Source: Clostridia bacterium
GTDB lineage: Bacteria; Bacillota_A; Clostridia; Oscillospirales; CAG-272
Direction: 5' to 3'
NCBI GenBank assembly: GCA_017452945.1
Contig: JAFTLD010000021.1
Span: 25,459-89,458, forward strand
DNA: 64,000 nt
Position numbers and translations under genes: made by a program
Shown: piece by piece, positions 15,495-23,701 of the stretch
How positions within the stretch are numbered: position 1 is the stretch's first letter
Layout: every line of letters begins with the position of its first letter
The notes under the pieces: generated by a model
Database searches by the model: none
What the model was told of the DNA's origin: nothing
The model's input: the letters and a program-made list of their open reading frames with translations, nothing else

Positions 15495-16291
15495 TTCTTT
15501 TCTCCCACAAACAGCAAATGATTGGTCATACCAAGCAGCTCCGGCTTTTCGCAGATATAGAAATGGTAGCGGAGATACTGCGCATAGTCCTCATCGCTCA
15601 TTTGGTTAATTCTTTCCGCCAAAAGCTCGGAGGCTCCGTCGGATGCTATCTCATGCAGAATACTGATGCCACTGTCGGAAAGAAGCTTTCGCGCAGCGCC
15701 AACCGTATGGAACACAAACGGAAAATCGTTGAGCTTGAAGGTGTCCTTGTCGTAATCGCCGTTTGAGAAATAATTGACATCATATTCAAATTCGGTCAAA
15801 AAAACAAAGTCGTTTGAAATAAATGCGAAAAAGATTTTGCCGCCATCCTTGCAGACACGCTTTGCTTCGCTGATACACCTCTGTTTGTCCGCATCATTTC
15901 CGAGATGGTAAAGCGGGCCGAACAGCAGGACAATATCAAACGACTTGTCTGCATAGCGAGAGAGGTCAAGCGCGTTGCCTTGCACGAGGTCGATTTTATC
16001 GTCGGGGGTTAACTTCTTTTTGAAAGCAGCAATATTGGCATCGGCAAGCTCAAGCGCCGATACCTCATACCCCTTACGGGCAAAATAAAGGCTGTACTCC
16101 CCTGCACCTGCACCGATGTCGAGTATCTTGTCGCCATCATTCAAGTATTTTTCTATGTAGCGAACGGTGGTCAGAAATTCAACTCGAGCGGCTTTGGAAC
16201 GGTTGAGCCTTACGTCCTCGTTGAATATGTCATAAGTTCTGTTCACGCGTTCACTTTCGTTTTCTATTTTTGCAAGTTGTTCGAAGTCCAT
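15491..16291 (-). CDS. Class I SAM-dependent methyltransferase
   Basis: The 266-residue protein has motif I ILDIGAGAGEYSLYFA (about 59-74), the acidic end of strand 2 in SALELA and motif IV-like FDIVLLFGPLYHLGN. Adjacent NNMT/UbiE-type small-molecule methyltransferases share this layout. A GAGGGAT site precedes the ATG. It is translationally coupled to the following GNAT. The substrate is unknown; the neighbours (kinase, acetyltransferases, cupin) suggest small-molecule modification rather than RNA. Confidence 0.88.
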   Translation of the reverse strand: MDFEQLAKIENESERVNRTYDIFNEDVRLNRSKAARVEFLTTVRYIEKYLNDGDKILDIGAGAGEYSLYFARKGYEVSALELADANIAAFKKKLTPDDKIDLVQGNALDLSRYADKSFDIVLLFGPLYHLGNDADKQRCISEAKRVCKDGGKIFFAFISNDFVFLTEFEYDVNYFSNGDYDKDTFKLNDFPFVFHTVGAARKLLSDSGISILHEIASDGASELLAERINQMSDEDYAQYLRYHFYICEKPELLGMTNHLLFVGEKK

Positions 16292-16313
16292 ACATTATCC
16301 CTCAGCTATAATC

Positions 16314-16781
16314 TTATTCTCCATCGTAATAATCCACATCGCTTGCCTGCACATAGAGCTTGTTAATTCCCATACCCCAAACGCCAATCTTGTCGGAATC
16401 GGGGTAGATAGTAATATCCACATCGTGTACTACATCGAAGTCGATATAAACAAGATTTTCTGTTTCAGATGAATTTGTCAGCTTGTGCGCACCTTCCTCA
16501 CCGGTAGGAAAGAACAGAAGATCTCCTGCGCTGACTTTGCGTTCGCCATTCGGAGTTATCAAAATGCCTTCTCCGCTGATGATATAGAATGTTTCCTCGT
16601 TGTTATGGTGGTAATGGTAGGGGTATGCCGCTTTCATCGGGGGGATCTCATAAATGCTAACCAAGGAGTTCTTAGCAGCACCGAAAGGCACAAACTTACG
16701 GCGATAGTATTCATAGCCCTCGTGTTCGTTTTTATGATTTCTCGGTATGTTGTCGATTGACTCGTGTTTAATCTCACTCAT
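16314..16781 (-). CDS. Cupin-domain protein
   Basis: The 155-residue single cupin has motif 1 YPYHYHHNNEETFYIISGEG (His and Glu metal ligands, about 54-73) and motif 2 GDLLFFPTGEEGAHKLTN (about 86-103). Such small cupins bind a divalent metal and act as isomerases, dioxygenases or sugar binders; none can be chosen. An AGGAGACC site precedes the ATG. It lies 18-22 bases from each neighbour in the leftward run. Confidence 0.85.
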   Translation of the reverse strand: MSEIKHESIDNIPRNHKNEHEGYEYYRRKFVPFGAAKNSLVSIYEIPPMKAAYPYHYHHNNEETFYIISGEGILITPNGERKVSAGDLLFFPTGEEGAHKLTNSSETENLVYIDFDVVHDVDITIYPDSDKIGVWGMGINKLYVQASDVDYYDGE

Positions 16782-16799
16782 AGTTGGTCTCCTAAATGT

Positions 16800-17327
16800 T
16801 CATAATCCAATCCAAAATCTTTTCAAATCTCTGTCATGGTTCGGTTCGTGTACGGTCGATTCATATACACCACCGTTTGCAAGGATGGTCTTTTCACTTC
16901 CGATGTTGCCATCCACGCAAGTAATCAGCACTTTATCAAGCCCAATCTCGCGGCAGAATGGAAGTGCCATTCGCAGCATTTGCTTGGCATAGCCCTTGCG
17001 TCTTTCGCTCGGTCTTACGGAATAGCCGATATGACCTGCATATTTTTCAAGATACTCATTGAAACAGTGTCGAATCTGAATCATTCCAACAAGTCTGTTG
17101 TCGCACTTGCGTACAAAAAGAAGTTGCGTTGCCGGAACCAATTGGGCAGAAACCTCTTTGGTAGATTCATAATCCTTACACACTTTTATGTATTCCTCGG
17201 GATCCTCGATTCTGCGAAGCGGACCGCAACCGTCCATAGAGTCGCCTGCATCGAGGAATTCTTGTCTGTACTCAGCAATCTGATTTGCATACTCGCTCGT
17301 CGGTCTAATTAAAATAAATTCTTCCAT
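16800..17327 (-). CDS. GNAT family N-acetyltransferase
   Basis: The 175-residue protein has the acetyl-CoA loop SVRPSERRKGYAKQMLRMAL (about 113-132) and the C-terminal NIGSEKTILANGGVYEST pattern. It resembles the clostridial GNAT group annotated as 'acetyltransferase' near drug- or sugar-modifying genes. It is the first gene of the leftward run down to the APH-like gene; no clear promoter was recognised in the 90-bp gap above it. Confidence 0.86.
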   Translation of the reverse strand: MEEFILIRPTSEYANQIAEYRQEFLDAGDSMDGCGPLRRIEDPEEYIKVCKDYESTKEVSAQLVPATQLLFVRKCDNRLVGMIQIRHCFNEYLEKYAGHIGYSVRPSERRKGYAKQMLRMALPFCREIGLDKVLITCVDGNIGSEKTILANGGVYESTVHEPNHDRDLKRFWIGL

Positions 17328-17418
17328 AACCTATCTCTCCCTTCTCTTTTTCCGTATTCATTCCCAAATTCGCGGGAGGATTTTGCAAGCAAATTACCCC
17401 TCCCCATTCTTGTTTGCT

Positions 17419-18306
17419 TTATATATCCTCGCCCTCAAACTCGGGCGTATATTGTGATGTGGCGGATTCCCTCTGCTGCATATATCCCACAAAGCCAAGG
17501 CGGTCTGCATACTGCATGACGCGGTCGTATTCAAACGAGGTCACGCGGCGGTGCAGATTTGCAAAGGGCGCGTCGATGGCAAATTCCGGGGTATATTGGC
17601 TCATCAGGGAGAGGCGAATATCCTGTACAGGCACGATTTGCGCAAGCCTGTCCAAAACGGCAATCGAATCCTTACGGCAGCCGGGCAGCACCAGATGACG
17701 CACCAGTACACCGCGCGTCATGATACCATCGGCATCAAACTGCACCTTCCCTACAAGCTCGTGCATCTTGGCAATGGCGCGTGCGGCAACCTCGGGATAA
17801 TCGGGGGCTCCCGCGTAATCCTTGGCGATCTGCGCGTCACCAAACTTAAAATCGGGCATCCATACGTCCACGTACGGTGCGAGTGCCTCTATGATTTCAG
17901 TTTTTTCGTAGCCGCCCGTATTGTACACGATGGGGACGTGCAGCTGCGGCTTGACCTTTTCCAACACCGGGATCAACTGCTGCGCAAAATGCGTAGGGGT
18001 GACCAGATTGATATTGTGCGCGCCCTGCTCTTGCAGATCAAGCATTTTTCCGATCAGAGCGTCCGCGCTAAGCTCAATCCCTTGTCCGCGATGGCTGACA
18101 CGATAATTCTGACAAAACACACATCCGAGATTACAGCCCGAAAAGAATACCGTGCCTGAGCCTCGCGTGCCGCTGATGCAGGGCTCTTCCCAAAGATGCA
18201 GCGCAGCGCGTGCGATACGAAACGAATTTGTCTGTCCGCAATACCCTTTGTGCGCATTTCGGTCAATGCCGCATTCTCTCGGACACGCATAGCATTTACT
18301 CATCAT
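17419..18306 (-). CDS. PflX-like radical SAM protein
   Basis: This 295-residue protein belongs to the COG1313 (PflX) group related to pyruvate formate-lyase activating enzymes. The radical SAM cluster is CNLGCVFC (Cys 58, 62, 65). An additional N-terminal Cys set (C5, C8, C12, C23) may hold another metal or cluster. YNTGGY and the C-terminal MSQYTPEF are family traits; SQYTPEF recurs a second time 12 residues from the C-terminus. The target protein is unknown. Two adjacent ATGs (18306, 18303) both follow GGGGGAG. Confidence 0.86.
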   Translation of the reverse strand: MMSKCYACPRECGIDRNAHKGYCGQTNSFRIARAALHLWEEPCISGTRGSGTVFFSGCNLGCVFCQNYRVSHRGQGIELSADALIGKMLDLQEQGAHNINLVTPTHFAQQLIPVLEKVKPQLHVPIVYNTGGYEKTEIIEALAPYVDVWMPDFKFGDAQIAKDYAGAPDYPEVAARAIAKMHELVGKVQFDADGIMTRGVLVRHLVLPGCRKDSIAVLDRLAQIVPVQDIRLSLMSQYTPEFAIDAPFANLHRRVTSFEYDRVMQYADRLGFVGYMQQRESATSQYTPEFEGEDI

Positions 18307-18330
18307 ACTCCCCCCTTTTTTCTTTTCTCC

Positions 18331-18359
18331 ATTATACGCAAAAATCCGCTCTGTGTCAA
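18331..18359 (-). promoter_or_regulatory. Promoter of the radical SAM gene
   Basis: Consensus TTGACA (18359-18354) and TATAAT (18336-18331) on the minus strand, spacer 17. Confidence 0.88.
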
Positions 18360-18380
18360 GCAGAGTTTTGATACTGACGG

Positions 18381-18409
18381 TTTACAAAGCAACAGCTTTG
18401 TGGTATAAT
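18381..18409 (+). promoter_or_regulatory. Promoter of pncC
   Basis: TTTACA (18381-18386) and TATAAT (18404-18409), spacer 17. It diverges from the radical SAM promoter. Confidence 0.85.
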
Positions 18410-18438
18410 ATGAACATATCATCCAAGGAGGCATATCT

Positions 18439-18960
18439 ATGCAAATCACCCGGAGAATTGTCATCACGGAAAATCCCGTAACCGATCTTTACAAAGCCTT
18501 TACCCAACGAGGCTTTCGCTTAGCTACTGCTGAATCCTGCACGGGCGGTCTTGTTGGCGGCTTGCTTACCTCACAGCCCGGCATCTCCTCGGTTTACGTG
18601 GGCGGCTTTGTTACCTATACCAACCAAATGAAGATGGATCTTTTGGGCGTCCCCGCAGAGTTGATCGAGCGCTATACCGAGGTTTCCGCTCCTGTGGCAA
18701 AGGCCATGGCACAGGGCGCAAGAGAGCGCACGGGCGCAGACGTTGCCATTTCCCTGACAGGCATAGCCGGCCCGGGCGGCGGCAACGATAAAACGCCCGT
18801 AGGCACGGTTTACATCGGGGTCAGCTCCCCGGCCAGAACGTACGCTGTTCGTTACTGCATGCCCGATTATCTGCCGCGTCACGAAATCCGCTCCCGCGCT
18901 GCGCTGCTTGCGATCACACTTGCAACAAAAGAATCGAAAATATATGACACGGTCTGCTGA
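18439..18960 (+). CDS. pncC: Nicotinamide-nucleotide amidohydrolase (CinA C-terminal domain)
   Basis: This 173-residue stand-alone CinA C-terminal domain deamidates NMN to NaMN in the pyridine nucleotide cycle. Signatures: LATAESCTGGLVGGLLTSQPGISS (core TAESCTGG, about 30-37), GFVTYTNQMK, VSAPVAKAMAQGAR, and SLTGIAGPGGG with PVGTVYIGV (about 109-131). The catalytic Ser sits in ESCTGG. Length is normal for the single-domain form; the N-terminal MoCF-like domain of full CinA is absent. An AAGGAGG site precedes the ATG. Confidence 0.94.
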   Translation: MQITRRIVITENPVTDLYKAFTQRGFRLATAESCTGGLVGGLLTSQPGISSVYVGGFVTYTNQMKMDLLGVPAELIERYTEVSAPVAKAMAQGARERTGADVAISLTGIAGPGGGNDKTPVGTVYIGVSSPARTYAVRYCMPDYLPRHEIRSRAALLAITLATKESKIYDTVC

Positions 18961-18977
18961 AATTTTAAGCAAAATAC

Positions 18978-19006
18978 TTGATTTTTTCCTGATAATGTAG
19001 TAAAAT
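18978..19006 (+). promoter_or_regulatory. Promoter of pfkA
   Basis: TTGATT (18978-18983) and TAAAAT (19001-19006), spacer 17. Confidence 0.7.
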
Positions 19007-19056
19007 ATTAAATTGAGAAATTTTGTGGTCCCATGATGGGAAAGAAAGGCAAATAC

Positions 19057-20133
19057 ATGGCAAAGTTCAAGAAAATCGGTGTTTTAACGTCGGGCGGCGA
19101 TGCTCCCGGCATGAATGCGGCTGTCAGAGCCGTTACAAGAAAGGCGTTGGCCGAGGGCATTGAGGTCGTCGGTATCAACGGTGGGTATGCAGGTCTTTTA
19201 AACGGTGACCTGACTCCCTTGGAATCTCACAGCGTTTCCAACATCGTCACACGCGGCGGTACTATCCTGTACTCCTCCCGTTGCCCCGAGTTTGCAACGC
19301 CCGAGGGCATGGAAAAGGCACTCAAGACCTGCCGTGAGCAGAATATTGACGCGATCGTGGCCATTGGCGGTGACGGCACCTTCCGCGGTGCAACCGATCT
19401 GACCAACCACGGCATTCCCTCGATCGGCATTCCCGCAACCATTGACAACGACATTACCGCTACCGACCTGACCATCGGCTACGATACGGCAGTCAACACG
19501 CTGCTCGGCATGATCGACTATCTGCGCGACACCTGCGAATCCCACGCAAGATGTAACGTCGTGGAGGTCATGGGCAGAGATTGCGGCCTTGTTGCGCTTT
19601 ACGCAGGCATTTGCACGGGCGCTGTTGCAATCGCAATTCCCGAAACCGGCTTTGACGAAGAGGCTGCGATCCAAAAGATCGCGAGCGTGCGCGACAAGGG
19701 CAAGAGAGGCATTATCGTGGTATTCTCTGAGGGTATGCCCCAGGTAAACGGCCGCAAATACAGCGAATATTTTGCTGAAAAGGTGCAGACGCAAACCGGT
19801 ATTGAAACCAAGTTTGCACGCGTCGGTCACATCATCCGCGGCGGTGGCCCCACCTTGCGTGACCGTATGACCGCAACACAGATGGGCGTTGAGGCTGTCA
19901 ATCTGCTGCTGCAGGGTAAGTCCAACCGCGTTATGTGCGTGCTGGAAAACAAGATCACCAACGAGGATATCAACTACGCGCTGGTGCTTGACCGCATGGG
20001 CAAGGGCAGGCTCAAGGACGGCGATCTGGATCGCTTCAGCGCTGACGAGATCGCTTCCATGCGCGCTCGTTGCGCTTACCGCCAGGCTAAGATCGAAAAG
20101 CTGTATAACATGGCTTACGAGATCTGCAACTGA
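19057..20133 (+). CDS. pfkA: 6-phosphofructokinase
   Basis: The 358-residue PFK family enzyme phosphorylates fructose 6-phosphate in glycolysis. Visible: KKIGVLTSGGDAPGMNAAVRA at the start, GGDGTFRGA (about 104-112), PATIDNDI (about 126-133), MGRDCG and GHIIRGG. A Gly in the GGDG position and Ala rather than Lys before TIDND favour ATP over pyrophosphate as donor. Start 19057 is chosen over an ATG eight codons upstream because AAAGG is well spaced from it and it matches homologues. Confidence 0.95.
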   Translation: MAKFKKIGVLTSGGDAPGMNAAVRAVTRKALAEGIEVVGINGGYAGLLNGDLTPLESHSVSNIVTRGGTILYSSRCPEFATPEGMEKALKTCREQNIDAIVAIGGDGTFRGATDLTNHGIPSIGIPATIDNDITATDLTIGYDTAVNTLLGMIDYLRDTCESHARCNVVEVMGRDCGLVALYAGICTGAVAIAIPETGFDEEAAIQKIASVRDKGKRGIIVVFSEGMPQVNGRKYSEYFAEKVQTQTGIETKFARVGHIIRGGGPTLRDRMTATQMGVEAVNLLLQGKSNRVMCVLENKITNEDINYALVLDRMGKGRLKDGDLDRFSADEIASMRARCAYRQAKIEKLYNMAYEICN

Positions 20134-20155
20134 TCAAATAAAGATGTGACATAGC

Positions 20156-20203
20156 AAAAAAGAACGGTCTAACTGCGAAAACAGTCAGACCGTTCTTTTT
20201 TAT
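20156..20203. terminator. Bidirectional terminator between pfkA and the PHP gene
   Basis: aaaaagaacggtct with an inner ctg/cag extension pairs with agaccgttcttttt. A and T runs lie on both sides, and the hairpin overlaps the stop codon of the leftward gene. Confidence 0.9.
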
Positions 20204-21033
20204 TTCACCAAATTCTCGTAATACGCAAAAGGAACTAAAAGACTTCCCTTTCCCGTACCGACCGAGATATCCGGCTTATTGGTGCCGTGATAATCGCTGC
20301 CTCCGCTTGGTAACAAGCCGTATTTTTCTGCCAATGCGTGGGCTTGCGCGGTGGTGGCTTGGTCAAAGGTAGAATAATCGGTTTCCATACCAATCAAGCC
20401 CGCAGCTTTGGCCTTTGGCAAAAAGCTGTGCAGCTGCGCCTCATCCAAGCTCAGAAACGGATGCGCCAGAATGGGGATCGCATCAAACTCGCCAAGCTTT
20501 GTAATGACATCAAATGCATTCAGCTTTTCGGGCTCATGATAATATCCGCCCTTTTTGGAAAGCAGCGTGGCAAATGCGGCTTTGATGCTCTCCACGTAGC
20601 CGCATCTCATAAGCTCCGCTGCGATCAATGCACGGTTAACGGTACCGTCGGGCGTGGCTGACTTGACTTTTTCATAAGAAACCTCATAGCCGTCAGCCGT
20701 GAGATTGCAGCAAAGATCGATATTGCTCTGCTCTTTTCTCTCAAGATAAGCAGCAACGTAATCTTCAACCTCGTCAAGGTGATCAAGTGAGCGGAAAAGT
20801 CCCACGATATGCAGCTCGTTGCCAAGATAATCCGAGGAAACCTCAATACCCGGCACAGCGATCACATCGCTGCCCTCGGCTGCCTTGAGAAAATGCGGGA
20901 TACCAGAAACGGTATTGTGGTCGGTCAGCGCAATCGCGCTAAGTCCCGCGCCCTTGGCAAGCTTGATCAGTTCGGCAGGGGTTGACGTGCCGTCCGAATA
21001 AATTGAGTGGGTATGTAAATCACAAAGCTTCAT
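20200..21033 (-). CDS. PHP-domain phosphoesterase
   Basis: The 277-residue protein starts CDLHTHSIYSDG (metal ligands His7 and His9, Asp14), continues with ALTDHNT and ends with GGSDYHG, the usual PHP motifs. It is similar to YciV/RnaAM-type 3',5'-nucleotide or 5'-3' RNase phosphoesterases. The start at 21033 follows AAAGGA and begins at the conserved motif; a longer reading frame would overlap the upstream MFS gene. It is the last gene of a sugar-related leftward run, 11 bases after an MFS gene. Confidence 0.9.
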   Translation of the reverse strand: MKLCDLHTHSIYSDGTSTPAELIKLAKGAGLSAIALTDHNTVSGIPHFLKAAEGSDVIAVPGIEVSSDYLGNELHIVGLFRSLDHLDEVEDYVAAYLERKEQSNIDLCCNLTADGYEVSYEKVKSATPDGTVNRALIAAELMRCGYVESIKAAFATLLSKKGGYYHEPEKLNAFDVITKLGEFDAIPILAHPFLSLDEAQLHSFLPKAKAAGLIGMETDYSTFDQATTAQAHALAEKYGLLPSGGSDYHGTNKPDISVGTGKGSLLVPFAYYENLVK

Positions 21034-21044
21034 AGAAAATCCTT

Positions 21045-22274
21045 TCATGCCACAGCACCCTTTCGGTGCAAAATACGTTCGAGCAAATAAGCAATCGCAC
21101 ATGCCGCCACCACAAACGTACAAGCAAATAAAAACATGGTAAACATGGTATTCCAGCCATGTCGCTCAGCAATCAGCGCAAGGCCATATTGCGAAAACGT
21201 GCTGCCAACGTAGCAGCAGCCGTTGAGAACACCGGCAATCAATCCCGAATTCCCTCGCTCACGCAGCTCTAAGGGGATCATGCTGTTGACGATATTGTTG
21301 GCTCCGCTCATCAAAAGCACCAGCAATGCAAAAGCCGCCAATACCAGATACCAATGCGGAGTTGCAAAAAGACCGGTCACAGCTGCCACTAAAAGCCCTG
21401 CCAGGCCAAAAACAAGACTCATCAACAACGTGTGGCGTTTGATCCTTTTATGTAATGCTACCACAAATGCCGTTCCGAACAAACCGAGCACCGGCAAAAG
21501 CAGTGTGACAAATATCGAAAGGCCGGGGGCTAAGGTATACCGCTCATAAAGGATGCTGGGAACCCAGGAAAGCAGGCCATCCTTGACCAGATTGATAATA
21601 ATGGCCACTGCACCGAATAAAGCAAGCGTGGGCGCAAGTCCTGTACGCGGCTTGTCGTGCTTGGCCAAAAGCCGCGGCTCTGCAGATTCCTGCACCGACT
21701 GCTGTTGTTCATGCGTCATGCGGTCATAAGTCAAAAGCCAAAGCACACTTGTGATGCCCATAGCCACGGCACCGATCAAAAAGGAAAAGCGGAAACCGCC
21801 CCACGTGGCAAACAGCGCACTCAGCCCATACGAAAGCAGCGTTCCCGCACCCGAGGTGGTACTCATTGCAATGATGGCCTTGCCGATGCTTTCCTTGGCA
21901 ATGCTTGCAGACAACGTTCGCATCATACCCGACCAAAGCACGGATTGCACAATACCGTTGAGCAGCCACAGGTACTTTACGTAAGCAAACGGAATTCCAA
22001 GAAACACCGAGAGATTGATCAATGCTGAGATCATGACTGCGATACTCAATACGTATTTGATGTTGTAATGCTTACAAAGAATGCCGTTGACGATCTGCCC
22101 TGCACCGTAAGCAAAAAAGAAGAACGTGGTTGCAAGTGCAACCTGATCCTGACTCTCCCCGTAAAAAAGAGAGAGCGGCAAAATATTGGTATTATAGCTG
22201 TATCTGCCAAGATATGCACTGACGTACAGAACCCAGCACATCACGATCAACAGTTGATCCTGTTTACGTTTCAT
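21045..22274 (-). CDS. MFS transporter (GlpT/UhpT-like organophosphate or sugar permease)
   Basis: This 409-residue protein has 12 predicted hydrophobic segments in two halves. The N-terminal YVSAYLGRYSYNTNI and FAYGAGQIVNGILC, plus the family style of intracellular loops, recall the OPA (GlpT/UhpT) group. The ATG at 22274 is two bases after the stop of the GH43 gene, so it is coupled to it. It is likely to import a sugar or sugar phosphate released by the neighbouring glycosidase; the substrate is inference from context. Confidence 0.85.
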   Translation of the reverse strand: MKRKQDQLLIVMCWVLYVSAYLGRYSYNTNILPLSLFYGESQDQVALATTFFFFAYGAGQIVNGILCKHYNIKYVLSIAVMISALINLSVFLGIPFAYVKYLWLLNGIVQSVLWSGMMRTLSASIAKESIGKAIIAMSTTSGAGTLLSYGLSALFATWGGFRFSFLIGAVAMGITSVLWLLTYDRMTHEQQQSVQESAEPRLLAKHDKPRTGLAPTLALFGAVAIIINLVKDGLLSWVPSILYERYTLAPGLSIFVTLLLPVLGLFGTAFVVALHKRIKRHTLLMSLVFGLAGLLVAAVTGLFATPHWYLVLAAFALLVLLMSGANNIVNSMIPLELRERGNSGLIAGVLNGCCYVGSTFSQYGLALIAERHGWNTMFTMFLFACTFVVAACAIAYLLERILHRKGAVA

Positions 22275-22276
22275 AG

Positions 22277-23554
22277 TCAATCAATTCTTTCATTCAACAA
22301 AAAAGCAAATTCTTGTACGCTTGCCTTTGTAAATCTGCCAAACAACTTGACGGTCAGCGCATGTCTGCCCGCTATTGCAGGAATCCCGACGCTCATTGCA
22401 GCAAACGTATCACTTGCGGGTACTCTGAAGTCCGTGTGGTAGTTACCGTCGATATACAGCTCCACACGGCAGCATGCGTCGGCCTTCATACTAATGAAGA
22501 ACTCATTCTCACCGTTAAAGTCCAAGTAACGGTAGGTCGCGCAATCCCCGTCAGCGATCTCGTCAAGCACCAGCGTGTGCTTGGATGCGGCATCACCTGC
22601 AATGCGCACGCGTCCGCTCATCTCACAGGCCAGGTGCGCGGGAATCTGCTCTGTTGCCTTGATGGCAGGCGCGATACCCGAGCTGGTCTGCTTGACCTCG
22701 CGGATGGCACCGTTCTCATCAAAATAAATGGGCTCGATACAAACGTGTCTGGAAAATTCGCTGCCGTGCGTGGAGCGGTGATAAAACACGTACCACTGAT
22801 CCTTCCAGCAGACCATGCTGCCGTGATTGTTCCACACATACGGGTCGCAGCCGAAGTTATCGATGATCACGCCGCCATAAGTAAAGCCGTGCATGGGATG
22901 ATCGGAAACGGCATAGCCAAGGCAGGAAGGTCTGCCATCGGGCCGATCGGGATCGCCATGACGGTGCGTATCCGCAAACAGATAATAATACTTCCCATTT
23001 ATCTTTTTGACAGAACTGCCTTCGTGGAATTCATGCTCCTCCACGGTCAGGGGCGTACAGATACTGTCCTGCTCAATCTCGACCATGTTCTCCTTGAGCT
23101 TGGCCACGTGACACCACGTGATCTGCCCCCAATAGAGATAAGCTTGCCCATCATCGTCAATAAAGGCTGCCGGATCGATCCCCCAAACGCCTTCGATCTG
23201 TCCCACGTCCACAAAAGGCCCTGTGGGAGATTGCGATTTGGCAACTCCGCAGCGGCCGTCCGGCACGCAATAATAAAGATAATACCAGCCGTCACGATAG
23301 GCACAATCGGGCGCATACAGCACACCGCAGTCCTTTGCCCAGGTGGAATCCGAGAGCGAAAAGATCACACCGTGATCCGTCCAATGCACCATATCATCCG
23401 AGGAATACACGTGATGCACGGGGCTGCAAAAGCTCTTTTGCCCTTGAATATCAAGCGAGCCGTACAGATAGATGCGGCCATCCTCCCAAACGTGTGCTTC
23501 CACGTCGGGAACGAAAATTTCGGGAGAAAGAATAGGATTATGTGCAAAGTTCAT
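22277..23554 (-). CDS. Glycoside hydrolase family 43 enzyme with C-terminal CBM6-like domain
   Basis: The 425-residue protein has no signal peptide. The five-bladed propeller (about 1-310) shows the GH43 triad context: Asp17 in PDVEAHVWEDGR, Asp in GIDPAAFIDDDG (about 127) and Glu in HEGSSVKKINGKYYYLF (about 178). The last ~110 residues look like a beta-sandwich sugar-binding module (ATYRYLDFNGENEFFISMKAD). The likely activity is alpha-L-arabinofuranosidase or beta-xylosidase, in the cytoplasm on imported oligosaccharides. The start at 23554 follows GGAGGT; the frame upstream is the R1 repeat. Confidence 0.9.
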   Translation of the reverse strand: MNFAHNPILSPEIFVPDVEAHVWEDGRIYLYGSLDIQGQKSFCSPVHHVYSSDDMVHWTDHGVIFSLSDSTWAKDCGVLYAPDCAYRDGWYYLYYCVPDGRCGVAKSQSPTGPFVDVGQIEGVWGIDPAAFIDDDGQAYLYWGQITWCHVAKLKENMVEIEQDSICTPLTVEEHEFHEGSSVKKINGKYYYLFADTHRHGDPDRPDGRPSCLGYAVSDHPMHGFTYGGVIIDNFGCDPYVWNNHGSMVCWKDQWYVFYHRSTHGSEFSRHVCIEPIYFDENGAIREVKQTSSGIAPAIKATEQIPAHLACEMSGRVRIAGDAASKHTLVLDEIADGDCATYRYLDFNGENEFFISMKADACCRVELYIDGNYHTDFRVPASDTFAAMSVGIPAIAGRHALTVKLFGRFTKASVQEFAFLLNERID

Positions 23555-23565
23555 ACTACCTCCAT

Positions 23566-23701
23566 GCCGCCCATAGCGGCTCAAATCGTGTTGAAGCTTC
23601 ACCGTGGAGCTTTGCTCCAAAAATGGGTCAGGTCCCCATTTTTAGGTGAGGCTTATGCGTGAATGCATACGTAACAGTCAGGAATCGAAAACCTTCACGC
23701 T
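23566..23701 (-). repeat. Leader element R1, copy 2, between an MFS gene and GH43
   Basis: It has the same fold as copy 1: outer stem aagcttcacc/ggtgaggctt, inner aaaaatggg/cccattttt and ggagc/gctcc, and a gcgtgaa/ttcacgc hairpin. An extra gccgccca.tagcggc-like hairpin (23566-23581) lies next to the GH43 start, as in copy 3. Its outer end provides the stop codon of the upstream MFS gene (TGA at 23697-23695), which overlaps the element's GTG. The small frame ends after six codons here. Confidence 0.82.

Noticed and set aside
22313..23662. Long + strand frame opposite GH43
   Set aside because: It lies opposite a clearly recognisable GH43 gene with a ribosome-binding site and has no motif or start signal of its own.
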